This document shows positions 7,188 to 14,931 of a stretch of 31,067 bases of DNA, one piece after another. A program made the translations under genes and the position numbers. This DNA is from Ornithomonoglobus_A sp034090805 (GTDB lineage Bacteria > Bacillota > Clostridia > UBA1381). The stretch is taken from assembly GCA_034090805.1 (NCBI GenBank), contig JAXDRV010000082.1:1-31067 (forward strand). The letters run 5' to 3'. The notes below the pieces were generated by a model. It was not told the origin of the DNA. It did no database searches and saw only the letters and a program-made list of their open reading frames with translations. Within the stretch, counting starts at the first letter, position 1, and every line of letters starts with the position of its first letter.

Positions 7188-7892
7188 ATGGAATATATAC
7201 ACATCATACTGACTTCGCTCGGCTCGCTCATTGTGCTGTTCGTACTGACAAAAATAATGGGCTATAAGCAGCTGTCGGAGCTCAGTATGTTTGATTACAT
7301 CACAGGAATCACCATCGGCTCTATTGCGGCGGAAATGGCAACCTCACTTGAGAGCGACTTCTCAAAGCCGCTTTTGGCGATGGTTGTTTACGGCTTGGTT
7401 GCATGGCTGATTTCCTTCTGCTGCATGAAATCCTTCCCCTTCAGGCGGTTTGTCACGGGTAAAGCCTCGATACTTTACAACAACGGCAAGCTGTATGAGG
7501 AAAATTTCCGCAAAGCAAAAATGGAAATAAACGAATTTCTTATGATGGCTCGCAACAGCGGTTATTTTGATTTGTCAACGCTGGAAACCGTAATTCTGGA
7601 GGCAAACGGCAAGCTCAGCTTTCTGCCCAAATCCACCGAACGCCCTACCACTCCCGCCGATTTCAATCTTGTGCCGGAGCAGGCGGCGGTGTTTTCCAAT
7701 ATAATCGAGGACGGACGGATTATGCACGAAAATTTAAAATACAGCGGTGTAAATGAGGATTGGCTGACGAATGAATTAAAACGGCAAAAAATAAAAAGCG
7801 AGGACGTGTTCCTCGGAATATGCGACGGAAACAAAAATTTGATAGTTTTCAAAAAAACGGGCAAACAAATTCCCCACGACGTACTGGAATAA
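7188..7892 (+). CDS. YetF/YkjA-type DUF421 membrane protein
   Basis: The 234-residue protein has three N-terminal membrane helices (about residues 5-25, 40-58 and 63-83), with the conserved segments KIMGYKQLSELSMFDYITGITIGSIAAEMA and RRFVTGKASILYNNGKLYEENFRKAKM. A soluble cytoplasmic alpha/beta domain follows. This matches the DUF421 (YetF) family of Firmicutes, linked to the spore or cell envelope; the biochemical role is poorly known. An AAAGGAGG box precedes the ATG by about 10 bases. Upstream lies the structured leader, so expression may be controlled at that RNA. The gene is convergent with the virion operon and shares a terminator hairpin with it. Confidence 0.85.
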   Translation: MEYIHIILTSLGSLIVLFVLTKIMGYKQLSELSMFDYITGITIGSIAAEMATSLESDFSKPLLAMVVYGLVAWLISFCCMKSFPFRRFVTGKASILYNNGKLYEENFRKAKMEINEFLMMARNSGYFDLSTLETVILEANGKLSFLPKSTERPTTPADFNLVPEQAAVFSNIIEDGRIMHENLKYSGVNEDWLTNELKRQKIKSEDVFLGICDGNKNLIVFKKTGKQIPHDVLE

Positions 7893-7916
7893 ACAGCGTC
7901 TGCGGAAATACAAAAG

Positions 7917-7957
7917 CTGCTGCGCCAAGTTTTACCTACGGCGCAGCAGTATATTTT
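7917..7957. terminator. Bidirectional terminator between the DUF421 gene and the virion operon
   Basis: CTGCTGCGCC (7917-7926) pairs perfectly with GGCGCAGCAG (7940-7949), followed on the plus strand by TATATTTTTCT. It lies between two convergent genes and could also stop the minus-strand virion operon after the endolysin gene. Confidence 0.85.
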
Positions 7958-7971
7958 TCTCAGAAATTCCT

Positions 7972-8811
7972 TTACTTGTCAAACAGCATCGCAAGACGAT
8001 ACATCGTAACGCACGCCCAGAGCTTTTGATCATCAAGTCCCAGTCCGCTGCCGGTGCCCTTGACAATTCCCTTATCAACGCACCAGCGTACCGGCTCCCG
8101 CGCCCATTCGGGCATATTGTCATCGATATAATTGTAAATCATCGGATTCTCAAGCTTATATACCCTCGGTTCTATGCTTTCGTTTAAAATCCTGTAGGCA
8201 TTCGTGAGCGAATCATCGATCGCATCAACACGAGCCTTTAAAGCATTCAATTCCTCCATATCGATCTCCTCTCCGCTTATGGCGTCCCAGTCGGGATTGC
8301 CGTAGCCTAAAATCCTCGAATAATCCTTATTATAGCTTTTTGCGCAGAATGCGCCGCCGTTTACGACAACGGTCGTACCGTCCGAGGTGTTGCCCTCATA
8401 GGTGTATACCCTTTGACCGTCAAAATCACGCACAATCCCCGTATGAGTGCTTACGCTACCATTCCAAAAGAATATAACGTCACCCTTTTTCGGAGCATAG
8501 CTGCGGCTGTCGTGCCAGCGTCCTCTGCGCTTCCAGTCGTCCACGCCGTAAGGGCAGTATGAGTACGGCGTGATTATCTTCGCCGCCTTGTCGTAACCAA
8601 GCGCATCGTAAAATATAACCGTCACGGCAACCGCACACCACGGCTGCCCCTGATAATTCCCAAAGCCGTAATCGGCATACTTTTTTGCAAATATCGTGTA
8701 ATTGGCACTTCCGGCATTCGCCGTTTTGTCCTCAAGCATATAGTCGCTTGCTTTTTCCAGATAGCCCACATAGCTCTCCGCCAAATCAAGCACCGCCTTA
8801 ACATTATTCAT
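7972..8811 (-). CDS. CHAP-domain endolysin with C-terminal SLH-like domain
   Basis: The protein should cut peptidoglycan at the end of the virus-like cycle. The N-terminal half is a CHAP-type amidase/peptidase, with the catalytic cysteine in QPWCAVAV and the histidine in STHTGIV; APKKGDVIFFW before the histidine is also typical. A short coiled-coil linker (MEELNALKARVDAIDDSL) leads to a C-terminal segment, MPEWAREPVRWCVDKGIVKG then LGLDDQKLWACVTMYRLA, that resembles an S-layer-homology-type wall-binding module. The ATG at 8811 is chosen because the GAGGTGATC box complementary to the 16S tail lies 6 bases upstream; the GTG at 8823 lies inside that box. It is the last gene of the operon, next to the holin gene. 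Confidence 0.85.
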   Translation of the reverse strand: MNNVKAVLDLAESYVGYLEKASDYMLEDKTANAGSANYTIFAKKYADYGFGNYQGQPWCAVAVTVIFYDALGYDKAAKIITPYSYCPYGVDDWKRRGRWHDSRSYAPKKGDVIFFWNGSVSTHTGIVRDFDGQRVYTYEGNTSDGTTVVVNGGAFCAKSYNKDYSRILGYGNPDWDAISGEEIDMEELNALKARVDAIDDSLTNAYRILNESIEPRVYKLENPMIYNYIDDNMPEWAREPVRWCVDKGIVKGTGSGLGLDDQKLWACVTMYRLAMLFDK

Positions 8812-8856
8812 CGCTGTGATCACCTCTCCCTTTCGTGAAACTAAATCGAGACTGCA

Positions 8857-9258
8857 CTATTCATGCTTATCGCCCCTTAATTGCAGCAAAATCTCCTTAA
8901 GCCTCGGCGGAATGACATTGCTCACCGCCGCAACGTTTTCCATAAGGGAAATCCCCTCGTTTGCGGCATAAAACATTATCACCATCTCACGCACCGCCAC
9001 ATTATCCGAAACAATCTGCCCAACGGCATTGGCCGCCGCTACCACAAGCAACACGGTAACCTTTTTCAGCAGACCCTTATATCCAATCTCACTCGAAAGC
9101 CGTTTCTGATGCACCGCCTTAACAACTCCCGAAACATAATCAAGCACCATCATCACAAGCAGCACGCAAAACACCTTGTCAAAGCCCCCCAAAAGCCTTA
9201 CGGCAATTCCGCCGGCAACTCCCGTTATAATGCTTACCCAATTAAACAGCTTCTCCAT
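8857..9258 (-). CDS. Phage holin (Phage_holin_4 / TcdE-like family)
   Basis: The 133-residue membrane protein has about three hydrophobic helices. The core VMMVLDYVSGVVKAVHQKRLSSEIGYKGLLKK matches the holin 4 family, which includes the Clostridioides TcdE-type holins. It would open the membrane so that the adjacent endolysin reaches the wall. An AAAGGAGG box lies before the ATG. The charged C terminus (RLKEILLQLRGDKHE) is typical of holins. Confidence 0.9.
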   Translation of the reverse strand: MEKLFNWVSIITGVAGGIAVRLLGGFDKVFCVLLVMMVLDYVSGVVKAVHQKRLSSEIGYKGLLKKVTVLLVVAAANAVGQIVSDNVAVREMVIMFYAANEGISLMENVAAVSNVIPPRLKEILLQLRGDKHE

Positions 9259-9274
9259 AGCTCCCCCTCCTTTC

Positions 9275-10135
9275 TTATTTTCTGTATGCCTTGTAATAAT
9301 ACGTTTTTCCGTTTTCGTTTACTCTTGAATGGTGGTCGGGATTTCCGTCCTTGCTGTCGGTCCATTTATAAATCTTAAAACCGCCCTCACACACTTCAAA
9401 AATAACTTTATCGTCCATAAACGAACACTTGCAAGGCTTATCCTTTATCGCAAGACCGCCGTAATGCTCCGCTACTGCATACGTATCAAAAACCTGTGTG
9501 CCGTCCTCAAGATATATCTCCACTGCGTCGGGAGTAAATCCGAGACTTATCGTCCGACTCTCCGCTCCGTCGCCCGTATACGTCCCGAACGTGACACCGA
9601 TGCACTTTTCCTCAACAGCTGACAAACGATCTGTTATGCCATTATCCGCTCTCTGCCACTCGCCGTTTATCTTTACGTAAAAAATACCGTCTGCGTCTAT
9701 CCACATCATAAATCCCGTATCCGGAACTTCCTTATTCGCAAATGTCACCATTATGCCGCTGCCGTTTATGCCCTCGTTGAACACGCCGTACTTGCAGAAA
9801 TGAACAGCATCCTCCGTCGGCGGCGTTTCTATTATCGTTTCCGTTTCATCATGACGATAATACTTAAGCCGCTTTCCGGCAAACGCCTCCATGGCATCAA
9901 CGGACGAGCCGCTTTCGTTATACAGCCTTGTAAATTCCTCAATCGCCGCCATATACTCCGGCGCAGCTCCGGCAAACTCCGCAACATACGTCTGTGCCTG
10001 CTCCTTGGTGCAGGCATTGTCAGCGATTTTCCTTGTTTCGGTACATTCTCTCTCTATTATTTTGAAATTTTCAAGCACCGTCCTCCACCACTCACGCAGC
10101 TTTGTAAGTGCATTAAAGTTTAAATCAAGCTTCAT
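9275..10135 (-). CDS. Phage tail-tip or fibre-like structural protein, unidentified
   Basis: I do not recognise a specific family. The 286-residue protein starts with a helical, probably coiled-coil part (residues 1-90, with REWWRTVLENFKIIERECTE). Next come beta-rich segments such as GINGSGIMVTFANK and IDADGIFYVKINGEWQRADNGITDRL, then another beta domain (ISLGFTPDAVEIYLEDGTQV). Its place between the tail lysin-like protein and the holin, and the helix-then-beta layout, fit a baseplate, fibre or receptor-binding protein. The ATG overlaps one copy of the recurring GGGACACTAAAAT motif, whose AAAGGG part supplies the only ribosome binding site, 8 bases upstream. Confidence 0.6.
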   Translation of the reverse strand: MKLDLNFNALTKLREWWRTVLENFKIIERECTETRKIADNACTKEQAQTYVAEFAGAAPEYMAAIEEFTRLYNESGSSVDAMEAFAGKRLKYYRHDETETIIETPPTEDAVHFCKYGVFNEGINGSGIMVTFANKEVPDTGFMMWIDADGIFYVKINGEWQRADNGITDRLSAVEEKCIGVTFGTYTGDGAESRTISLGFTPDAVEIYLEDGTQVFDTYAVAEHYGGLAIKDKPCKCSFMDDKVIFEVCEGGFKIYKWTDSKDGNPDHHSRVNENGKTYYYKAYRK

Positions 10136-10169
10136 TTTAGTGTCCCTTTCGTTTAATTTTAGTGTCCCT
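10134..10169. repeat. Two copies of the 14-bp ATTTTAGTGTCCCY motif
   Basis: ATTTTAGTGTCCCT occurs at 10134-10147 and again at 10156-10169, in the gap between two tail genes. The first copy contains the start codon of the fibre-like gene on the minus strand. Confidence 0.9.
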
Positions 10170-10181
10170 GCGGTAATATAT

Positions 10182-10208
10182 CAATGAGAGCCTCAAGCGC
10201 TCTCATTG
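10182..10208. repeat. Perfect 10-bp hairpin after the tail lysin-like gene
   Basis: CAATGAGAGC (10182-10191) pairs exactly with GCTCTCATTG (10199-10208) over a 7-nt loop. On the minus strand it lies just after the stop codon of the upstream tail gene, but no T-run follows. It may act as an mRNA-processing or attenuating hairpin inside the operon. Confidence 0.6.
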
Positions 10209-10212
10209 CTGT

Positions 10213-11622
10213 TTATTCCGTCAAAATTCTTTTGCCGTTAATATACAGGCTGCCGCCCTCGGCGCTAACGCTTACGCCGCCTACCTTGAGCGACTCCGCC
10301 GTAACGTCACCCCGTATTTTCATTTTTCCGTCCGAAATATACACCGCTGCGCCGTTTATATCGCTTACGTAAAACTCAAACTGCCCACCACTCACTCCGC
10401 AGCGGAATCTCTCTCCGTCTGCATCGCTCATGGTTATCATATCGGTAAGCACGCTCACACTGCCCTCGCTGTCCTTGACGTTCACACCGTCGGCACTCAC
10501 CACTCCCGATATAGCCTTTGCGTTTACCTTGCCGCCCATTGTGGAAACTCGGCTGTAGCGTCTGTTCAGCTTTCCCATTTGATTGAGATAAAAGAACAAA
10601 TCCCGCTTTACTCTGCCTATGCCTATCTCGCCCATAAGCGGCTCATACGGATAGCTTTCAAGACGTATCACACGCTCGCTTATTTTAGTGTCCCCGTCAA
10701 TTACCGTCACTCTGTCACCGAGATTTATTTTCATAATATCGCCGTATTCCGCAAGCTTAGACAAGTCAATCAGCTTTCCGGAAATGCTGATTGACGGTAC
10801 GTCTATCCGTTCCTCGTTCTCCGGGTCAAACTCCCACAGCGCACGATTGAGCACATCGGCAGGAAGCTTATAATCGCTGTAATCCTTAAAGCCTTCACGC
10901 ACACCGTAAACTGCCGTGTTCGGACTGTCGATATACTGCACACTGCCGTTTACTGTCCCTATGTGCAAATCCTCATAGCCGTAAGGATACAACCTTGTTA
11001 CAAGCTCCGACATATCACGCTCCACCTCAAGACTTTGGAGGTTTCGGCTAAGCTCAAGTCTTATTTTAGTGTCCCCACCGATACGCTCGACAAGGGCGAT
11101 ATTGTAATTGTCGATATAAACCTCGCCCTTGCCGCAGTTTTCTATGACTGTTTCCATGACCTCATACGGAGTCGTTTTATCCATTGAGAAAAAGTCTATC
11201 AAAAATCCGTCGCAGTCAACACGCTTAAGGTCAAGCTTTTCAAGCTCATCATCTCCGAGCAGTGTAAACGGCGTTTTGTCGAACGCATACGCAAGCACCT
11301 CATACGGCTGTTTTCCGATAAAATCGGGAACATTCTGCAAATGCGCCGCCTTTGCATCGGCATTGTACACGTGCGAACATTCCGCATTTATCAGCGTTTT
11401 GCCTTCGGAGCTGCGTGAAAGCCGCATTATCCTGAACAACTGACCCTCGCACATAACGAGTCTGTTTACTCTCAGCAGCTCCGCCTTTTCATCAATAGGG
11501 ACACTAAAGTTCAAATCATATATACCGTTTATTTCACGTGTGATTTTCACCTGTGACGCACCGTTTAATACGGCAATGCACGCACTTGCCGAAATATCGT
11601 CAAATTCAAACAGTCTAAGCAT
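10213..11622 (-). CDS. Prophage tail-associated protein (Tal / minor structural protein)
   Basis: The roughly 469-residue protein matches the N-terminal region of siphovirus tail-associated lysin or tail endopeptidase proteins that plug the tail tip below Dit. The start MLRLFEFDDISASACIAVLN, followed by ITREINGIYDLNFSVPID and MCEGQLFRIMRL, is the usual beta-rich hub fold. The C-terminal part (KAISGVVSADGVNVKDSEG onward) is beta-helical and repeat-like. The ATG at 11622 has a GGGTGA box 5 bases upstream, and its first codons overlap the end of the Dit gene. The GTG at 11631 is less likely. Three copies of the recurring 14-bp motif lie in the coding region, giving GDTKI twice and FSVP once. Confidence 0.85.
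   Translation of the reverse strand: MLRLFEFDDISASACIAVLNGASQVKITREINGIYDLNFSVPIDEKAELLRVNRLVMCEGQLFRIMRLSRSSEGKTLINAECSHVYNADAKAAHLQNVPDFIGKQPYEVLAYAFDKTPFTLLGDDELEKLDLKRVDCDGFLIDFFSMDKTTPYEVMETVIENCGKGEVYIDNYNIALVERIGGDTKIRLELSRNLQSLEVERDMSELVTRLYPYGYEDLHIGTVNGSVQYIDSPNTAVYGVREGFKDYSDYKLPADVLNRALWEFDPENEERIDVPSISISGKLIDLSKLAEYGDIMKINLGDRVTVIDGDTKISERVIRLESYPYEPLMGEIGIGRVKRDLFFYLNQMGKLNRRYSRVSTMGGKVNAKAISGVVSADGVNVKDSEGSVSVLTDMITMSDADGERFRCGVSGGQFEFYVSDINGAAVYISDGKMKIRGDVTAESLKVGGVSVSAEGGSLYINGKRILTE
10682..10695. repeat. 14-bp motif copy inside the tail-associated protein gene
   Basis: Exact ATTTTAGTGTCCCC. On the coding strand it reads GDTKI within VIDGDTKISERV. Confidence 0.9.
11063..11076. 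repeat. 14-bp motif copy inside the tail-associated protein gene
   Basis: Exact ATTTTAGTGTCCCC. On the coding strand it reads GDTKI within RIGGDTKIRLEL. Confidence 0.9.
11497..11510. repeat. 14-bp motif copy in reversed orientation
   Basis: AGGGACACTAAAGT on the plus strand, so the coding strand reads TTTAGTGTCCCT. The frame gives FSVP within DLNFSVPIDEK. It differs from the consensus at two positions. Confidence 0.8.
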
Positions 11623-12484
11623 CTTCTTCACCCCAGTCTATATGCGAAAAATCAAAGTCATATATCGTTTGGGGAGTGTAGCGTATGCGCATTATACACG
11701 GTTCGGAAACGTACACCGTCAGCTCCGATACTCCCGGCGGCAGCTCAAAAAATTCGCCTCTCATGCAGCTCATTCCGTTTTCCTCACCGTCCGAATTTAC
11801 GGCAGTTACCGTGCATTTCTTACAGTCTATTATTTTAGTGTCCCCGATTATATTCTCAAGATATATTTTACTGTCCCCAAGTCTTACGGATATATTTTCG
11901 GCAGCTCCATCAAATTCAAATACCGGCCGTACATAAAAATCACCGATATTTACCGCTCTCACCGCGCTTTCGCCGTATGGCAGCGGTATTTCAAAATATT
12001 CCGTCATATCAAGGGGAATGTCCGACTCAAGAACAACTCCGCCTCCCAGCAAAACTCCGTCTATCGTGTTAAATACCGCACTCCCGGACGGCGATGTACG
12101 GAACATCGCCGTCAAAAGAGCCGTTTTTCCTCTGCGTTCGGGAGTAAATGCGGTGTCCGAAACAAATCTTCCGCTCCACTTCACTCCGGCTGCACTGTCA
12201 AAAATCAGTTCGCCTCTCCCCCGCAGCCATGCGGCAATACGTGCGCATTTTTGCTCAAGCTCCGCAAGACAGCCTGCGGTTATACGCATTTCAAGCTCAA
12301 AAATTCTGTCGTTATAAAATTCACGTCCGAACGGATTGCTTTCGGAAAAATCATAGCTCCCGTCTGCAAGCGGAGTATCGTAAAAGCTTGTGCGCACCTC
12401 CGGCAGCAGCTGACGGGATTTTGTCCTCAGAGTTATTCCGAACTCCGAGGAATGTCTGTTTTTAAAGGTAAATCCGCTTCTCAA
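11615..12484 (-). CDS. Distal tail protein (Dit, siphovirus tail component)
   Basis: The 289-residue protein has the Dit-like start RSGFTFKNRHSSEFGITL and the conserved middle (YDTPLADGSYDFSESNPFGREFYNDRIFELEM). It forms the hexameric ring joining the tail tube to the tip. The start codon is TTG at 12484, with AAAGGA about 9 bases upstream and no better ATG nearby. Its end overlaps the start of the Tal gene. Two motif copies 33 bp apart encode GDSKI and GDTKI in the C-terminal half. Confidence 0.88.
   Translation of the reverse strand: MRSGFTFKNRHSSEFGITLRTKSRQLLPEVRTSFYDTPLADGSYDFSESNPFGREFYNDRIFELEMRITAGCLAELEQKCARIAAWLRGRGELIFDSAAGVKWSGRFVSDTAFTPERRGKTALLTAMFRTSPSGSAVFNTIDGVLLGGGVVLESDIPLDMTEYFEIPLPYGESAVRAVNIGDFYVRPVFEFDGAAENISVRLGDSKIYLENIIGDTKIIDCKKCTVTAVNSDGEENGMSCMRGEFFELPPGVSELTVYVSEPCIMRIRYTPQTIYDFDFSHIDWGEEDA
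11832..11878. repeat. Two motif copies exactly 33 bp apart in the Dit gene
   Basis: ATTTTAGTGTCCCC at 11832-11845 and the one-base variant ATTTTACTGTCCCC at 11865-11878. They read GDTKI and GDSKI on the coding strand in the same frame, with YLENI between them. Confidence 0.88.
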
Positions 12485-12504
12485 ATTAACCGTTCCTTTC
12501 CGCC

Positions 12505-14433
12505 TTATCCTGCGATAGCTGCGGCACTGCGCTTAAGAATCGGACCTATAAACGACGAATCCGCACCTGTTATATTATATGTGGTTGCGCCGTAAACCGT
12601 ACCGCCGCCGCTGCTCTTGACTGCGCTTATCAAGTCCGACAGCAGGCTGCATATGTTGTTCTGCCCAACGCTCACCTGTGCCTCCACGCTTGATAAAATA
12701 TCACCTATATCTATCCCGCCGTCCTTAATTCTTTCAATGATAAGGCTTTTGTTTTTTTCTATATCCTTGTACTGCCGCTCAAGCTCCGCCACGGTCTCCG
12801 ACTGCTCACGCTCAAGCTCAAGCTTATCCCGTTCAAACTCAAGCTCCCTAAGCTTTTTGTCCGCATCACTGTAAACGTCCATGCCCTTTTGGGTTACTGC
12901 GCCCTTGTACCGTGCCTTAAGCACCGCCGCATCGGAAAATTCGCCGTTCAGCTTTTCGAGCTTATACTCATAATCAAGCTCCGATTTCTGCGTTTTAAAC
13001 GCCTGCTTAACGTCCGATATATAATCCTTTGCATAGGAAATAAGCGAGCCGTATGCGTCCTCGGCGGCGTTCTTTTCCGCCTTGTACCGCTCCATTCTAT
13101 AATTTATCACCGCATTGTTGTACGTGTCCCAATCAATCGTACCGTCAGCGAAAAACTCCTTTTGCCGCTCAATGCAGCGGTCGTAATATTTTATCAGACT
13201 GTCACCGTATTTGTCCCAGTCACCGTACAGCTCACGCTGCTTTTTGTATCCCGATGCGCTGTTTTGCCATGCCTTGTACTTCGCCGCGTCCGCCTTTTTC
13301 TGCATATCCGCCTTTTCGTTCCCGATGCTCTGCATACCGTAAAAGTAGGTCACTCCGCCGATAAGTCCGTTTTCGTAATATTCCTGCGTATACTGCGCCA
13401 TTCTGTCAAGACCGGCTATGTAATCCTCAACGGACAAATCATTGTATTTATACTGCTGCTTGAGCCAGTTTTCGGAATGCTTTATACGCTCGTCATACAT
13501 ATTCTCGCCTATATTACCAAGCGTTTTGCAGTAATCATCCCACGTAATAATTCCGTCATTCAGGTATTGCGCATTTCTGCTGCGTATTCTGTCAAATGCC
13601 TCAATCGCACTGTCGCCGAAGCTGCTCCAATCGTTAAGCTTGCTGCGCTCGTCAACGTACACCTCGGAAACACCGTTTAGCTCCTTGACAAGCTTTTTCG
13701 TCAGAGAGAAAATCTCCTCGCTGCATTCCATAACCGCCTCGCTGTCATAAGCATATTTCTCCGCAGCCTCATTCCACCACTCAAGCTGCTCGGAAACCGG
13801 CATATTTGAGGTCTTTGTCCTGTTTTTGAAAATGCGCTTGTCAAGCTCAAACGGATCGTTGTTTTTTCCCGATGCATAGGAGGGAATCCCCGCCAGGCGC
13901 ATAATATTTTTTGTCTGCTTCGCAGTGAAAACGGTATCGCCTCTGTCAAGAGGTAAAAGAACGTCCCGTCCCTCGAATAAATAATAGCTCCCTCGATGAT
14001 ATATAAGCTCACGAGGATCACGAACGCCCTTTTCGTCGTTTATGCGGGCAAGTCCGGGCGGTGCGGAGCGTGTTCCGCCGGCAAAATTTGGGATAGAGCC
14101 TTCTTGATTAACACGCACCGTCACCGTCACAACCCTGTCGGGAATTGAATTTACGGCGGCTGTCGCCGAGGCAACTCCCGCCGCCGTATTGTCAAGCGCA
14201 AGAACCGTTGCCTGCGATTTCAGATTACCGAAGTCTGTAACGCTGCTTTTTGCGGCGTTTACTATCGGCGTTGCGTTATCCTGCGCATTGAGCGTTACCG
14301 AAACATTGCTGCTTTTTAAGCTGCCGACAGCCGCATTAAGCGAGTTGACCGCACTCTGCGCCGACGATACGGCACTCAACAGTCCCGACGCATCGCCGTT
14401 TATACTTACGGAAATACTTCCTATTTCACTCAT
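12505..14433 (-). CDS. Tail tape-measure protein
   Basis: At 642 residues this is the longest gene of the virion operon, and it sits in the usual place between the G/GT chaperone and Dit. The N terminus is alanine/serine-rich and helical (ASGLLSAVSSAQSAVNSLNAAVGSL). A glycine-rich loop (IPNFAGGTRSAPPGLARINDE) marks the middle. The rest is charged coiled coil, for example a run around LEFERDKLELEREQSETVAELE. The C terminus ends in a beta segment (GGTVYGATTYNITGADSSF). Tape-measure length sets tail length; about 1.5 angstrom per residue would give a tail near 95 nm, which is short for a siphovirus. No clear transmembrane helices or lysozyme/peptidase domain are seen. The ATG follows AAAGGA with good spacing. 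Confidence 0.85.
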   Translation of the reverse strand: MSEIGSISVSINGDASGLLSAVSSAQSAVNSLNAAVGSLKSSNVSVTLNAQDNATPIVNAAKSSVTDFGNLKSQATVLALDNTAAGVASATAAVNSIPDRVVTVTVRVNQEGSIPNFAGGTRSAPPGLARINDEKGVRDPRELIYHRGSYYLFEGRDVLLPLDRGDTVFTAKQTKNIMRLAGIPSYASGKNNDPFELDKRIFKNRTKTSNMPVSEQLEWWNEAAEKYAYDSEAVMECSEEIFSLTKKLVKELNGVSEVYVDERSKLNDWSSFGDSAIEAFDRIRSRNAQYLNDGIITWDDYCKTLGNIGENMYDERIKHSENWLKQQYKYNDLSVEDYIAGLDRMAQYTQEYYENGLIGGVTYFYGMQSIGNEKADMQKKADAAKYKAWQNSASGYKKQRELYGDWDKYGDSLIKYYDRCIERQKEFFADGTIDWDTYNNAVINYRMERYKAEKNAAEDAYGSLISYAKDYISDVKQAFKTQKSELDYEYKLEKLNGEFSDAAVLKARYKGAVTQKGMDVYSDADKKLRELEFERDKLELEREQSETVAELERQYKDIEKNKSLIIERIKDGGIDIGDILSSVEAQVSVGQNNICSLLSDLISAVKSSGGGTVYGATTYNITGADSSFIGPILKRSAAAIAG

Positions 14434-14453
14434 TGCCTTTTCCTTTCAATAAT

Positions 14454-14911
14454 TTATTTGCCGTAAAACATCCTTAAATGCTCACTGCCGCTGAGGTCGG
14501 GCGGAGCGTCCTCCGCCTCCTCAAGCTCGTCAAGCATTTTGAAAAGCACAAACGGATCCTGTGCCGAAATCTCCTTCGGCAGCGTTCCGTAAAGTCTGAA
14601 AAGAGTTGTATACAGCCCCCTCAGGCTTCCGCCTCCGCCGTGCCCTCGGCTTTTTTTGCCGATGCCGCCTCCACATAAAAATTCCAAACCTCTCTGCAAA
14701 GACGGCAGCGCTCCGACACGCACAGTCCGTTGATTATGTCCTGGGTCGCATCCGTCCCCTCGAACATATAGTCAACCGCATCCTTGCACATACTGAGCAT
14801 TCCCTTGCCCTCGATGCTGTTTGCGTCGTTTACCATGCACATCGTTTCAAAATCAAACGGCTTTGAAACGTATTTTTTGTTCCCCGCCGTAAATGTCAGC
14901 GTATGCTGCAT
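14454..14911 (-). CDS. Tail assembly chaperone GT, made by -1 frameshift
   Basis: This is the long form of the tail chaperone. It shares its first about 85 residues with the short G protein, then shifts -1 at a run of seven A residues and continues as SRGHGGGGSLRGLYTTLFRLYGTLP through to LSGSEHLRMFYGK, ending at 14454. The second part has no credible ribosome binding site or start codon of its own, which supports expression by frameshift. In lambda and many siphophages the G and GT proteins load the tape measure and disappear from the mature tail. The tape-measure gene starts 20 bases downstream. The role of the T part is known from the family; the efficiency of the shift is not visible here. 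Confidence 0.75.
14621..14911 (-). CDS. Tail assembly chaperone G (short form)
   Basis: The 96-residue zero-frame product ends at the TGA at 14621-14623. The sequence MQHTLTFTAGNKKYVSKPFDFETMCMVNDA and the cysteine-containing middle are typical of Firmicutes phage G-like chaperones. The ATG at 14911 is chosen because AAAGGAGAG lies 6 bases upstream; the TTG at 14929 lies before that box. The last residues (SAKKAEGTAEAEA) come after the slippery site. Confidence 0.8.
   Translation of the reverse strand: MQHTLTFTAGNKKYVSKPFDFETMCMVNDANSIEGKGMLSMCKDAVDYMFEGTDATQDIINGLCVSERCRLCREVWNFYVEAASAKKAEGTAEAEA
14651..14657 (-). other. Slippery heptamer for programmed -1 frameshift
   Basis: The coding strand reads GCA AAA AAA GCC, so AAAAAAA gives tRNA re-pairing after a -1 slip. 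It lies about 30 bases before the zero-frame stop and opens the T frame. A GC-rich stretch just downstream (GCCGAGGGCACGGCGGAGGC) could form a stimulatory structure. Confidence 0.75.
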
Positions 14912-14931
14912 AAAAATCTCTCCTTTCAATA

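Noticed and set aside
11540..12595. A 351-codon plus-strand open frame opposite the Dit gene
   Set aside because: It lies wholly opposite conserved tail genes; composition and lack of any domain pattern mark it as an antisense artefact. The same applies to the other plus-strand frames within 8-21 kb.
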